A stretch of DNA of 64,000 nucleotides from Enterococcus phoeniculicola ATCC BAA-412 (GCF_000407505.1 NZ_ASWE01000002.1:62001-126000); one strand, 5' to 3'. Counted from the first letter of the stretch, positions 26,785-35,241 are shown. Translations and numbers: made by a program. The notes: generated from the letters alone by a model not told the origin.

Positions 26785-27499
26785 GAGTACCTCCTCTTAT
26801 TGCCATTCGCAGCTGAATACAAAATTCATAGAACTCAAGGGTTTCCCGACGGTTTTCAAGAGCGAATGTCGGGTTTTCGTAGACAGAGAGGGTCTGGTTT
26901 TCCAGCAGTAAAATCGTTTCCCCTAAATAAGCTGCTTCCTCAATATCATGTGTAACCACTATTAGTGTATTTTCTCGCTTTTTTTGTTCCTCTAAAATAA
27001 ATGACTGTACGTCTTCTTTGGTTTCCTGATCTAAAGAGGAGGTGGGTTCGTCTAGCAATAAAAAATCAGGATTCGTTATCAATCCGCGTGCCATTGCTAC
27101 CCGCTGTTTTTGCCCGCCGCTAAGTTGGTTGGGAAACCGATTGGCTAGCTCTTCAAGATGAAATTCGGTAAGAAGCGTAGCTATTTTTTCTTTTCGTTTC
27201 TTTTTTTCCACATTTGAAATGAGTAAAGGTAGTTCAATCGCTTGCTCCACAGTTTGCCAATCAAAAAGAAGCAGCTCCTGAAAAATCAATTCGATTTTGT
27301 TTGTTGTTGTTTCTTCGTAACGAATGCTTCCTTGTTGAGGTTGCTCAAATCCTTTTAAAAGATTGAGTAAAGTACTCTTTCCATTTCCAGATTTCCCAAC
27401 TAACGCATAGGTTTTTCCTTGTAAAAAGGAAAAATTTAATTGGTTAAAAAGCATTTTTTTTTCATAGCCAAAGGTCAGGCTATTTACTTCGATTTTCAT
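26774..27499 (-). CDS. ABC transporter ATPase, SsuB/ThiZ type
   Basis: 241 residues. Walker [10 protein letters not shown] (about 33-41), signature [15 protein letters not shown] (about 125-139), Walker [10 protein letters not shown] (about 146-154) and the switch His in VVTHD are all present. It energises the permease encoded downstream. I start it at ATG 27499, where GGAG lies seven bases upstream; the longer frame (to 27532) adds eleven residues with no site of its own. Divergent from the polysaccharide deacetylase gene. Confidence 0.9.
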   Translation of the reverse strand: MKIEVNSLTFGYEKKMLFNQLNFSFLQGKTYALVGKSGNGKSTLLNLLKGFEQPQQGSIRYEETTTNKIELIFQELLLFDWQTVEQAIELPLLISNVEKKKRKEKIATLLTEFHLEELANRFPNQLSGGQKQRVAMARGLITNPDFLLLDEPTSSLDQETKEDVQSFILEEQKKRENTLIVVTHDIEEAAYLGETILLLENQTLSVYENPTFALENRRETLEFYEFCIQLRMAIRGGTHEN

Positions 27500-27594
27500 A
27501 ACAGGCTCCTTTTTCATTGTGAGTAAACACACAAAATTCTATTATTATGCTATACTATCTAAGGAAAATTCAATCAGAAGGAAAGGTGAAACGT

Positions 27595-28341
27595 GTGTTT
27601 CGAACACTTGTATTTCATGAAGTTCGCCCAGAAAGTGAGCTTGCATTAGGCCAAAGACCCATTCAAGTTGCTGATGGATACGAAGATTCATTACCCATGC
27701 CACTGTATGTTAGTGTAGCGCATTTTCAAGAACAAATAAACTTTTTACAGGAACAAAAATATCATTGCTTAACAGTAAATGAAATTAAAGCATTTTATGA
27801 AAAAAATCAACAACTCCCAGAAAAGTCTGTATTCCTGACATTTGACGACTGTTATCAATCGTTGAAAGAGTATGCCTATCCAATTTTAAAAAAGGCAAAT
27901 ATGAAGGCGACCGTTTTTGTTGTCAAAGGCTGGCTATTTTCTGAGGAAGAAACCTATCATCCAGAACGTTCACAGTGTTTGAGTGTAAAAGAAGTGGAAG
28001 CGATGGCAGACGTTTTTGAAACGGCGAATCACACGACGCATTTTCATAAAAGAAAGGGCACGACATTATCACAACCTATGTGGGAGCCTAAGGGACGGGT
28101 GGAAGAGGATATTCTTGAATGTAATCAGTTCGTTACGCATAAGGATGTGTTTGCTTATCCATTTGGACTCTACAATCAGGAAACAGTGAGTATTTTAGAG
28201 GAAATGAACTTCCGATTGGCGTTTACAACAAAATCGGGCTGGAATTCTCTGGAAACACCACCGCTAGAATTGCATAGAGAAGTGATACCAGAAGCGATGA
28301 GTTTACAGGCATTTCAATTGTTAATGAAGGAAGAGGCGTAG
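27595..28341 (+). CDS. Polysaccharide deacetylase family protein (NodB homology)
   Basis: About 248 residues. Motif 1 is LTFDDCYQSL (catalytic and metal Asp pair); motif 2 is NHTTHFH, the metal-binding HxxxH type. FAYPFGLYN is the motif-3 region. No signal peptide or membrane anchor is seen, so it is not an obvious cell-wall enzyme and may act on a small acetylated or formylated molecule in the cytoplasm. GTG 27595 is preferred: GAAAGGTG is 7 bases upstream and an extended -10 (TGCTATACT, 27548-27556) lies before it. The binding-protein gene follows after five bases, suggesting that it processes what the ABC system imports. Confidence 0.85.
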   Translation: MFRTLVFHEVRPESELALGQRPIQVADGYEDSLPMPLYVSVAHFQEQINFLQEQKYHCLTVNEIKAFYEKNQQLPEKSVFLTFDDCYQSLKEYAYPILKKANMKATVFVVKGWLFSEEETYHPERSQCLSVKEVEAMADVFETANHTTHFHKRKGTTLSQPMWEPKGRVEEDILECNQFVTHKDVFAYPFGLYNQETVSILEEMNFRLAFTTKSGWNSLETPPLELHREVIPEAMSLQAFQLLMKEEA

Positions 28342-28346
28342 AAAAA

Positions 28347-29324
28347 ATGAAAAAATTTATTTTAGGGTTAGGGATTGTTTTATTAAGTGTGGCAGGCTTA
28401 GGTGGCTGCGGAAATGGACAGACAAAAGATTCAGCTAACGAATCAACAAAGGAAAGCTCTGCTGCAAAAGTAACGGATGAACCATTGACTATCGGTATTT
28501 TACCAGCGGAATCGGCTATTCCTATCATTATTGCTAAAGAAGAGGGGTTCTTTGAAAAAGCAGGTTTAGCAGTTGAAATTAAAGCATTTACTTCACCAAA
28601 TGATCGAAATGTAGCGATTCAGTCAAAAGCATTGGATGGCACAATTAGTGATGTTATGACGGAGGCTACCTTTAAGAAAAATGGGATTGACATGAAAATC
28701 ACCTCAGGAATTCTTGAAGACTTTAAGGTATTGGCTTCGCCACAGTCAAAAATTACAGAAATGAAACAGCTAGATCAACACACAGTAACGCTTGTGCCAA
28801 ACTTTATCTTAGAATACATTATGGATGAATTTGCCAAAAAAGATGAGTTTACTTATGAGATAGTAGATATTGCTTCATTTTCTGCACGCTCAGAAGCATT
28901 GCTGAATGGTCAAGTAGATGGTGCGGTTTATACAGAGCCACAAGCAAGCATGCTTGAAAAACAAGGTGCGGTCATTCTAGGCAGCTCACAAGATTTGGGA
29001 ATCAATGGCGGAACTATTCAATTTATGGATGGGATACTCAAAGAACGGCCACAGGATGTTCAAGCCTTTTACAAAGCATACAATCAAGCTATTGATTATA
29101 TGAATGAACACAAAGCAAGTGAATATGCAGACATTTTAACCACCTATCAATTTCCTGATGCTATGAGTCAGTACCTAGATAGTAAGAAGGAGAAGTATCC
29201 TCACGCAAAAGCAGTGACAAAAGAGCAATTTGACAGCATTATCCAATGGGCAAAAGATAAGAAACAGATTGATGAAGCCTATAAATACGAAGATTTAACT
29301 GATTTTTCAGGAATTGCTAACTAA
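28347..29324 (+). CDS. NMT1/THI5-like substrate-binding lipoprotein of the split ABC importer
   Basis: 325 residues. The signal peptide ends in LGGC (Cys at about 21), giving a lipid-anchored extracellular protein. The NMT1-like fold is shown by LTIGILPAESAIPIIIAKEE (about 46-65) and FFEKAGLAVEIKAF. Relatives bind thiamine pyrimidine precursors, sulfonates or riboflavin-type compounds. The permease and ATPase genes are on the opposite strand about 0.8 kb upstream. No riboswitch was recognised before either unit, so the ligand stays open. Confidence 0.88.
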   Translation: MKKFILGLGIVLLSVAGLGGCGNGQTKDSANESTKESSAAKVTDEPLTIGILPAESAIPIIIAKEEGFFEKAGLAVEIKAFTSPNDRNVAIQSKALDGTISDVMTEATFKKNGIDMKITSGILEDFKVLASPQSKITEMKQLDQHTVTLVPNFILEYIMDEFAKKDEFTYEIVDIASFSARSEALLNGQVDGAVYTEPQASMLEKQGAVILGSSQDLGINGGTIQFMDGILKERPQDVQAFYKAYNQAIDYMNEHKASEYADILTTYQFPDAMSQYLDSKKEKYPHAKAVTKEQFDSIIQWAKDKKQIDEAYKYEDLTDFSGIAN

Positions 29325-29330
29325 GAAAAC

Positions 29331-29375
29331 AAAAGCCAAGTAGTGGTCATAAGGACAGCTACTCGGCTTTTTTTA
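29331..29375. terminator. Terminator between the binding-protein and DeoR genes
   Basis: AAAGCC plus AGTAG pair with CTACT plus GGCTTT around a loop, followed by seven T. The T run reaches the end of the convergent deoR-type gene. Confidence 0.75.
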
Positions 29376-30134
29376 AACTATAGAAATATTTTCATAAATG
29401 GAGGTTGTTTCATTCGGTAACTTTCCATCGCTGATAATCAGCTGAATCTCCTGGAGTGTAGCAAAATTTATAATTGATTTTTTTTCAAATTTAGTACTAT
29501 CAATTAGAGCAATAGTTTGTTCTGATTCTTTAATCATTAATTTTTTTAATTCTGCTTCATACATTTTAAAATCAGATAAGCCATCTTTTGCAGAAATCGC
29601 ATAGCTAGATGTGAAAAATGTATCAATGTTAAATTTCTTTAAAAGATCAATTCCTAAGCTTCCCTCAATTGCATTCGAGTTTGGTGTGACAATTCCCCCT
29701 AAAACAATAACTGTCATCTGGCCATTTTCTTTTAACAGACTTGCTGTTCGCAATCCGCTCGTTAAAACAGTTAGTGGCTCAGTGTATTCAAGAAGAAGCT
29801 GCGCCAATTCATAACAAGTAGAGCTTGCATCCAATAAAATACAATCATTTGCGTGGATATAACGAATCGCTTTTTTTGCAATGACTTGTTTTTCTGCCAA
29901 ATTGACACTTTTACGGATGTCATATGCTCGTTCGGCTTCTGTAATTGCTTTTTCATCATTTTTTGTTGCACCACCATGTGTACGAATAAGTAAGTCTGTT
30001 TCTGCTAGTTTATTTAAATCACTCCTAATTGTAGCAGCTGATACATCAAAGCAAGTAACTAATTCTTCTACCGTTACAGAGTGCTTCTTTTCCAGCATCT
30101 CCAGTATTTTTTGTCTTCGCTCATTTGTAAACAT
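29373..30134 (-). CDS. DeoR-family repressor of the polyol operon
   Basis: 253 residues. The N-terminal helix-turn-helix has RRQKILEMLEKKHSVTVEEL, with DVSAATIRSDLNKLAETDLL as recognition part. The C-terminal sugar-phosphate sensor fold contains ILLDASSTCYELAQLL and VIVLGGIV, and IALIDSTKFEKKS near the end. It diverges from the gol-like operon, and the 184-base gap holds inverted TTTCGTTTATTT / AAATAAACGAAA copies. Repression relieved by a phosphorylated intermediate of the operon is the expected mode. A DeoR gene adjoins the corresponding Listeria locus too. Confidence 0.9.
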   Translation of the reverse strand: MFTNERRQKILEMLEKKHSVTVEELVTCFDVSAATIRSDLNKLAETDLLIRTHGGATKNDEKAITEAERAYDIRKSVNLAEKQVIAKKAIRYIHANDCILLDASSTCYELAQLLLEYTEPLTVLTSGLRTASLLKENGQMTVIVLGGIVTPNSNAIEGSLGIDLLKKFNIDTFFTSSYAISAKDGLSDFKMYEAELKKLMIKESEQTIALIDSTKFEKKSIINFATLQEIQLIISDGKLPNETTSIYENISIV

Positions 30135-30207
30135 TATCGATTCATCCTGTTCTAAATTTTATTACCTTTATTATAACGAATAATATGAAAGTAATCAATA
30201 ATTAAAC

Positions 30208-30286
30208 TTTCGTTTATTTAAAAAACGACAATAAAACGAAAATAAACGAAAAATAGTATTGACTAATCGAAAATATATGATAATAT
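30208..30286 (+). promoter_or_regulatory. Promoter and inverted-repeat operators of the polyol operon
   Basis: TTTCGTTTATTT (30208-30219) and AAATAAACGAAA (30240-30251) are a perfect 12-bp inverted pair; further ACGA/CGAAAAT half-sites lie between and after. The promoter is TTGACT (30259-30264), spacer 16, TAATAT (30281-30286). The second half-site sits right before the -35 box, where a DeoR-type repressor would block or loop. Confidence 0.65.
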
Positions 30287-30318
30287 TTTGGATATAAACA
30301 AAAGAGAGGTGCAAGCAA

Positions 30319-30771
30319 ATGAAAGTAGCAGTAGGGGCAGATATAAATGCATTTGAATTAAAAGAAGAATTAAAACGCTATTTAGAAGGTGAAGGATTTG
30401 AAGTAGTTGATTATGGAATTTACAGTAAAGATCCGGTGGATTATCCTCGAGTAGCAGCTAAAGTAGCAGAGGGAATCCTAAATAAGGAAGCAGAACGTGG
30501 TATCTTGTTTTGTGGAACAGGGATTGGAATGGCATTAGCTGCAAATAAAGTAAAAGGAATTCGTGCCGCTCAAACACATGATACCTACTCAGCAGAGCGC
30601 GCGGAACTTAGCAATCAGGCGCAAATTATTACGATTGGTTCAAAAGTAGTAGGTGTGGAATTAGCTAAGAAAATTGTAAGTGCTTACTTGTCAGCGGATT
30701 TTTCATTTGAGGGATCAGGAAAAAACTCTGCAAGAAAAGTTGAAGAGATTATGGAAATGGAAAATAGATAG
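30319..30771 (+). CDS. RpiB/LacAB-type sugar-phosphate isomerase
   Basis: 150 residues of the RpiB/LacA-B family. The catalytic Cys is in ILFCGTGIGM and the basic pair HD in RAAQTHDTYSAE. The usual N-terminal DHAG phosphate-binding motif reads DINA here, so it differs from ordinary ribose-5-phosphate isomerase. Four-carbon isomerases of the EryI type (erythrulose-4-phosphate to erythrose-4-phosphate) belong to this family and would suit this operon. First gene of the operon; GAGAGGTG lies about 8 bases before the ATG. The exact substrate is inferred, not seen. Confidence 0.85.
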   Translation: MKVAVGADINAFELKEELKRYLEGEGFEVVDYGIYSKDPVDYPRVAAKVAEGILNKEAERGILFCGTGIGMALAANKVKGIRAAQTHDTYSAERAELSNQAQIITIGSKVVGVELAKKIVSAYLSADFSFEGSGKNSARKVEEIMEMENR

Positions 30772-30786
30772 GAAAGGAAGAGAGAG

Positions 30787-31437
30787 ATGAAATTTTTCTT
30801 GGATACGGCAAATATTGAAGAAATTAAACGAATTAATGAATTAGGACTTGTTGATGGGGTGACGACCAATCCAACGATCATTTCTAAAGAAGGAAGAGAT
30901 TTTGAAGAAGTAATTAAGGAGATTTCTCAAACTGTTAAAGGACCTGTGAGTGCCGAAGTGATTTCTTTGGAAACTGAGGGAATGATCGAAGAAGCAGAAC
31001 GTGTTTCAAAATGGGCGAGTAATGTTGTTGTAAAAATTCCAATGACAGAAAATGGACTTCGTGCCGTACATATCCTGTCTCAAAAAGGAATAAAAACGAA
31101 TGTAACACTTGTTTTCACAGTGGCGCAAGGATTGATGGCAGCAAAATCTGGTGCAACTTATGTCAGTCCATTTTTAGGTAGACTGGATGATATTTCATCA
31201 GATGGGCTTGCTCTAGTTTCAGGTTTGAGACAAGTATTTGACCGATTTGGCTTTGAGACAGAAATCATTTCTGCAAGTGTTCGGAATATTCAACATGTTG
31301 AGAAGGTGGCGCTTGCTGGTTCTCATATTGCAACAATCCCAGGAAATCTATTCCCTAAATTGTGGAGCCATCCATTGACAGACTCAGGAATTGCCGCATT
31401 TATGAAAGATTGGGAAAATTTTGAAAAAAATAAGTAG
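30787..31437 (+). CDS. Fructose-6-phosphate aldolase / small transaldolase
   Basis: 216 residues, the length of TalC/FSA-type enzymes. It starts [14 protein letters not shown] and has [10 protein letters not shown]; the Schiff-base lysine is in [11 protein letters not shown] (about residue 85). The family either transfers dihydroxyacetone units (transaldolase) or splits/forms fructose-6-phosphate from DHA and glyceraldehyde-3-phosphate. Either activity links DHA to the pentose phosphate pathway, matching the transketolase at the operon's end. AAGGAAGAGAGAG precedes the ATG. Its last 17 bases overlap the start of the next gene. Confidence 0.9.
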   Translation: MKFFLDTANIEEIKRINELGLVDGVTTNPTIISKEGRDFEEVIKEISQTVKGPVSAEVISLETEGMIEEAERVSKWASNVVVKIPMTENGLRAVHILSQKGIKTNVTLVFTVAQGLMAAKSGATYVSPFLGRLDDISSDGLALVSGLRQVFDRFGFETEIISASVRNIQHVEKVALAGSHIATIPGNLFPKLWSHPLTDSGIAAFMKDWENFEKNK

Positions 31438-32227
31438 CCAATTTTATAAAAAAAGAACCCCGATTGTTGCAATGAGCTATAAAAACTATTTGAATAAGCC
31501 AGAAGAAGTTGGTCTACTTGTCGAAGAAATTATTTTGGGGCTAAAAGAGAGTAAAACAGAATTTATGGAATGCTTCTTATTTCCAAGTATGGGAACCATT
31601 GAAACTGTAGCTCGTTTCTGTAAGGGAAGCAATCTAGGGTTTGGTGCGCAAAATATAGCCCCACAAAAAAATGGTGCATATACGGGAGAATTTTCTATAG
31701 AGAGTTTAATAGCACTTGGTGGTCGTTATGTTGAATTAGGTCATTTTGAAAGGAAAACCCTTTTTTTTGAGACAAATCAACAAATAAAAGAAAAAATTCA
31801 TTTAACTTTATCAGAATCAATGATCCCAGTCTTATGTATTGGTGAGACCATCAAATGTGAGGGGCAAATGTTAGAAGAAATATTGATGGAACAATTGAAA
31901 GAGCTTTTGTCAGAGATAAATGAAGAGAAAGTCGTGAACGTTATCCTTGCTTATGAGCCGGGATGGGCAATTGGTCAAGCGAAACCAGCTAGTATTGCAC
32001 ATATTCATCGTTCGCATACATGTATCCGACGTTGCTGCGAACGGCTCTTTACTAAAGAAATTGCAGAACACATCCGGATTATTTATGGGGGATCTGTTTC
32101 TTTAACAGAAGTAAGTGAAATAGTGGATCATCAAGAAGTAGATGGCGTATTCGTTGGTCGTTTTGGTCATGAAGTCAATCAATTTTTAGAAATTATTCAG
32201 AGAGTCAGTCAAATGAAGGAGGAATAA
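31421..32227 (+). CDS. Triosephosphate isomerase-like protein A (catalytic residues kept)
   Basis: 268 residues of the TIM family. The active-site Lys (K21 in VAMSYKNYL), His (H108 in ELGHFERK) and Glu (E179 in AYEPGWAIG) are all present, but the Asn that normally precedes the Lys (N-W-K) is Ser, and the loop-6 sequence GQAKPA differs from the standard GTGKTA. This suggests an isomerase for a non-standard substrate, such as the erythrulose phosphate isomerase LerI, rather than the glycolytic enzyme. The start is TTG 31421 inside the transaldolase gene, so translation is coupled. A diverged paralogue is encoded at 35972. Confidence 0.85.
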   Translation: MKKISSQFYKKRTPIVAMSYKNYLNKPEEVGLLVEEIILGLKESKTEFMECFLFPSMGTIETVARFCKGSNLGFGAQNIAPQKNGAYTGEFSIESLIALGGRYVELGHFERKTLFFETNQQIKEKIHLTLSESMIPVLCIGETIKCEGQMLEEILMEQLKELLSEINEEKVVNVILAYEPGWAIGQAKPASIAHIHRSHTCIRRCCERLFTKEIAEHIRIIYGGSVSLTEVSEIVDHQEVDGVFVGRFGHEVNQFLEIIQRVSQMKEE

Positions 32228-32230
32228 TAG

Positions 32231-32611
32231 GTGGACAGTGTATTACTAGTTTCTCACAGTAAGAAGATTACCGATGGTTTAAAAGAAATGATTGAGGAGA
32301 TGATCGGTGAGGAAAGTAAAGTTCCGTTGCATTCGCTTGGTGGGACAGAAGATGGTCGCTTGGGAACGGATGCAATGAAGATACTTTCCTGTATTGAATC
32401 AAGCGCTTCATCTGAAAATATATATATTTTCTGCGATATTGGTAGCGCTATCTTGAGTGCGGAGACAGCGATTGATATGACGTCAGAAGAATTACAGAAG
32501 AAAATTATTTTAACGGATTGTCCATTAGTTGAAGGCGCGTTTGCAGCTGCAGTCCAACTATCAATCGGTCAGTCAAAAGAGCTTGTCTTACAAGAATTAA
32601 ATCATTTATAA
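32231..32611 (+). CDS. dhaM: DhaM-type phosphoryl carrier (EIIA-Man fold)
   Basis: 126 residues, GTG start with AAGGAGG eight bases upstream. VLLVSHSKKITDGL places the phosphorylated histidine at residue 9, as in DhaM. LHSLGGTEDGRLGT is the typical second motif. Only the EIIA domain is present (no HPr or EI modules as in E. coli DhaM). It takes phosphate from HPr and re-phosphorylates ADP bound to DhaL. Together with dhaK (33423) and dhaL (35313) it makes a full PEP-dependent kinase. Confidence 0.92.
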   Translation: MDSVLLVSHSKKITDGLKEMIEEMIGEESKVPLHSLGGTEDGRLGTDAMKILSCIESSASSENIYIFCDIGSAILSAETAIDMTSEELQKKIILTDCPLVEGAFAAAVQLSIGQSKELVLQELNHL

Positions 32612-32625
32612 AGGAGTGTTTTCTC

Positions 32626-33057
32626 ATGAAGTTTATTCGGTCTTTTATTGGCTATATGATAGCTGGTGTTCTTGTGATGGCCGTATGGGGACAATTGACT
32701 GAAGCGGGTGGAATTTTTGGCGGATACTTGGCTGCAACCATTCTTGTGGGACCACTTTGGTTTATGAACCATTATATAAATCTTGTGGATAATAAAAATG
32801 ATGCTGCATTCGTAGATATGGGACTGGCAATTGGAGTTTGTGGAATTTTTCGGGATATGTTTTTAACTGGTACGCAAAGTTTTGTTGATTCTCTTCCAAC
32901 TATTTTTCTTGTCTCTTTAGGAGCTGTTGCAGGAGGACTTGTAGCGGCAGCAATAGAAAAAGATATGGCAAAAGAAGTACATGAACATGTTCCTGAACCA
33001 GGAATGGCTGAAGAAGAGATGGAAAAACTGGATGTTCAAGGAGGGGTAGAGATATGA
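32626..33057 (+). CDS. Four-helix membrane protein A of the polyol operon, unknown function
   Basis: 143 residues. Hydrophobic segments at about 3-24, 28-50, 63-80 and 88-111, then a 30-residue acidic tail. GGYLAATILVGPLWFMNHYI, followed by FVDMGLAIGVCGI, is matched in the next gene's product by GGFMAAAFITGTIWTLNHGI and WVDMGLAAGIGCW, so the two are paralogues. Homologous small membrane proteins sit in the listerial gol operon without known function. No PTS EIIC or glycerol facilitator is in the operon, so a role in uptake of glycerol, DHA or a C4 polyol is a reasonable guess. AAGGAG precedes the ATG. It overlaps the next gene by four bases. Confidence 0.8.
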   Translation: MKFIRSFIGYMIAGVLVMAVWGQLTEAGGIFGGYLAATILVGPLWFMNHYINLVDNKNDAAFVDMGLAIGVCGIFRDMFLTGTQSFVDSLPTIFLVSLGAVAGGLVAAAIEKDMAKEVHEHVPEPGMAEEEMEKLDVQGGVEI

Positions 33058-33395
33058 CTGTGGCAATTGGTGTTGCAACATTTGCCGGTGGGTTTCTTTT
33101 TCCATTTTTCATCCGAATGGCTTGGGGAAAGATGGTAGACTCTTGGGGTCCTATAGGAGGATTCATGGCAGCGGCGTTTATTACAGGTACAATTTGGACG
33201 TTAAACCATGGAATTGGTACACCTATGATATTTCAATCAGGTGCATCATGGGTAGACATGGGGTTAGCGGCAGGTATTGGGTGTTGGGTAGCTACTGCTA
33301 GATTAGGAATGAGTGCGAAGAAATCAACTAAAAATGTAATCGCAGCAATATCAGGTGGAATTGCTGGAGCAGCGCTCTTATTCTTATTTTTATAA
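33054..33395 (+). CDS. Four-helix membrane protein B of the polyol operon, unknown function
   Basis: 113 residues with four hydrophobic segments (about 3-25, 30-53, 63-83, 93-113) and hardly any soluble part. It shares the NH and (F/W)VDMGLA motifs with protein A, whose stop it overlaps (ATGA), implying coupled, equal production and probably a hetero-oligomer. It lacks A's acidic C-terminal tail. An invariant Asn-His in helix 2 and an Asp at the head of helix 3 are unusual polar residues inside a membrane protein and could line a substrate path. Not assigned to any transporter family by me. Confidence 0.8.
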   Translation: MTVAIGVATFAGGFLFPFFIRMAWGKMVDSWGPIGGFMAAAFITGTIWTLNHGIGTPMIFQSGASWVDMGLAAGIGCWVATARLGMSAKKSTKNVIAAISGGIAGAALLFLFL

Positions 33396-33422
33396 AAATG
33401 GAAAATAGAAAGAGGGAAGAAA

Positions 33423-34415
33423 ATGAAACGATTAGTAAATGATGGTTATGACGTAGTAGAAGAAATGTTGGAAGGATATGCACATGCAAATCAAAAATAT
33501 GTCAAGTTAGATGAGGAAAGTCAGCGTGTTGTAGTAAGTAACATGATGAGTGACGAACCACGTGTACGAGTGATTGTGGGGGGCGGTTCAGGTCATGAAC
33601 CCTTATTTTTAGGGTATGTAGGAAAGGATTTTGCGGATGCTGCAGTTGTGGGCAATATTAATACTTCTCCAGCTCCAGATGCATGCTATCGTTCTGTAAA
33701 AGCTGTAGATTCAGGAAAAGGCTGCATCTTTTTATATGGGAACTATTCTGGGGATGTCATGAACTTTGATATGGCTGTTGAAATGGCAGAAGAAGAAGGA
33801 ATTCGTGTAGAAACGGTATTAGTAACAGATGACGTATGCTCTGCAAAAGCTCGAGAAAATCGCCGTGGGATTGCAGGAGATGTTCCGGTTTTTAAAGTGG
33901 CAGGAAGTGCCGCAGCTAAAGGGTATGATTTAGATAAAGTAACTGCCGTAACGCAAAAAGCAAATGACAGCACATACTCAATGGGAGTTGCCCTTTCTTC
34001 TTCCACACTTCCAGTTACTGGAAAAGAAATTTTCTTCATGGAAGATGGAGATATGGAGATTGGCATGGGTATTCATGGAGAGCCAGGTTTAGAAAGACGA
34101 AAAATTGATCCGGCAGATAAAGTAGTTGATGAAATTATGACACATATTTTAGCAGATGCTCCTCTTTCAAAAGGAGATGAGGTGTATGTTCTGTTAAACG
34201 GGTTAGGTGGTTTACCTGTAATGGATCAGTATATCTGTTATCGAAGAGTTTTCCAAATTCTTGAAGAAAAGGGAATTAACATTCATCGTTCAGAGGTTGG
34301 GAACTATGCGACATCAATGGATATGATTGGTATGTCAGTAACGTTAGTGAAATTAGACAGCGAATTAAAGGAATTATTAGATGCACCATGTGATACCCCG
34401 TACTATAAATTATAG
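33423..34415 (+). CDS. dhaK: Dihydroxyacetone (or erythrulose) kinase, DhaK subunit
   Basis: 330 residues. The substrate-binding histidines are conserved: His58 in GGGSGHEP and His218 in MGIHGEPG, the latter forming the hemiaminal with the carbonyl of DHA, with E. coli-like numbering. DhaK binds the ketose while DhaL carries ADP and DhaM supplies phosphate. LerK (erythrulose kinase) is also of this family, so a C4 ketose substrate remains possible. AGAGGGAAG precedes the ATG. It lies between the membrane pair and the dehydrogenase. Confidence 0.93.
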   Translation: MKRLVNDGYDVVEEMLEGYAHANQKYVKLDEESQRVVVSNMMSDEPRVRVIVGGGSGHEPLFLGYVGKDFADAAVVGNINTSPAPDACYRSVKAVDSGKGCIFLYGNYSGDVMNFDMAVEMAEEEGIRVETVLVTDDVCSAKARENRRGIAGDVPVFKVAGSAAAKGYDLDKVTAVTQKANDSTYSMGVALSSSTLPVTGKEIFFMEDGDMEIGMGIHGEPGLERRKIDPADKVVDEIMTHILADAPLSKGDEVYVLLNGLGGLPVMDQYICYRRVFQILEEKGINIHRSEVGNYATSMDMIGMSVTLVKLDSELKELLDAPCDTPYYKL

Positions 34416-34462
34416 GCTATAAAGAACAAAAAATAAAAAAGAAACTAAAGGAGAAATGAAAG

Positions 34463-35227
34463 ATGGACTATACAGGATTTGATATTAATTTCGGTTTAGA
34501 AAATAAAGTGGCAGTGATTACAGGTGGACTAAGCGGCATTGGTCAAGCTATTGCAGAATTATATATTAAGAAAGGTGCAAAAGTAGCAATTTTTGATGTA
34601 AAACCAACAGCAGCTGAAGAAGCAAAAGCTACATTTGGCGAAGCCGCGATTGGGTTTACGGTTGATGTTACTAGCAAAGTACAAGTAGAGACAGCAATTA
34701 AAGAAACATTGGCAGTATATAATAAGATTGATTTGCTGGTAAACTCTGCTGGTGTTGCGTTGTTGGATGATGCTGAAAACTTATCTGAAGAGTATTGGGA
34801 TAAGACATTTGCTATTAATGTGAAGGGGAGCTTTTTGGTTGCACAAGCAATTGGGAATGAATTCATCAAGTCTGGTGGTGGAAAAATTATCAACATGGCT
34901 TCACAAGCTGCTGTCGTTGCGCTGGATAATCACGTAGCTTATTGTGCAAGTAAAGGGGCTATTGTTTCAATGACGAAAGTTCTTGCTTACGAATGGGCAC
35001 AATTTAACGTAAATGTGAACTGTATTTCACCAACCGTTATTCTGACTGAACTAGGGAAAAAAGCTTGGGCTGGTCAAGTTGGAGAAGATATGAAGAAACA
35101 AATTCCAGCAGGCCGTTTTGGCTATCCGGAAGAAGTCGCTGCCTGTGCACTATTCTTAGCATCAGATGCCTCTAACTTAATGACTGGAGAAAATATGGTC
35201 ATTGATGGTGGCTATACTATTAAATAG
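34463..35227 (+). CDS. GolD-like short-chain polyol dehydrogenase
   Basis: 254 residues of the classical SDR family. The cofactor motif is TGGLSGIG (20-27), Asp45 after the second strand favours NAD over NADP, and the catalytic set is Ser147, Tyr160 and Lys164 (YCASK). NSAG replaces the common NNAG. In this operon it would oxidise glycerol to dihydroxyacetone, as listerial GolD does, or a C4 polyol such as threitol to erythrulose. AAAGGAG is about 8 bases before the ATG. A hairpin with terminator-like T run follows before dhaL. Confidence 0.88.
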   Translation: MDYTGFDINFGLENKVAVITGGLSGIGQAIAELYIKKGAKVAIFDVKPTAAEEAKATFGEAAIGFTVDVTSKVQVETAIKETLAVYNKIDLLVNSAGVALLDDAENLSEEYWDKTFAINVKGSFLVAQAIGNEFIKSGGGKIINMASQAAVVALDNHVAYCASKGAIVSMTKVLAYEWAQFNVNVNCISPTVILTELGKKAWAGQVGEDMKKQIPAGRFGYPEEVAACALFLASDASNLMTGENMVIDGGYTIK

Positions 35228-35241
35228 AAAAACTATATAAG

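Noticed and set aside
31421-32227. Glycolytic tpiA
   Set aside because: The operon context and the altered N-W-K and loop-6 motifs argue against the housekeeping enzyme, which is usually in the gap-pgk-tpi-eno cluster.
33743-34066. 107-codon minus-strand frame inside dhaK
   Set aside because: Antisense shadow; dhaK carries all family motifs.
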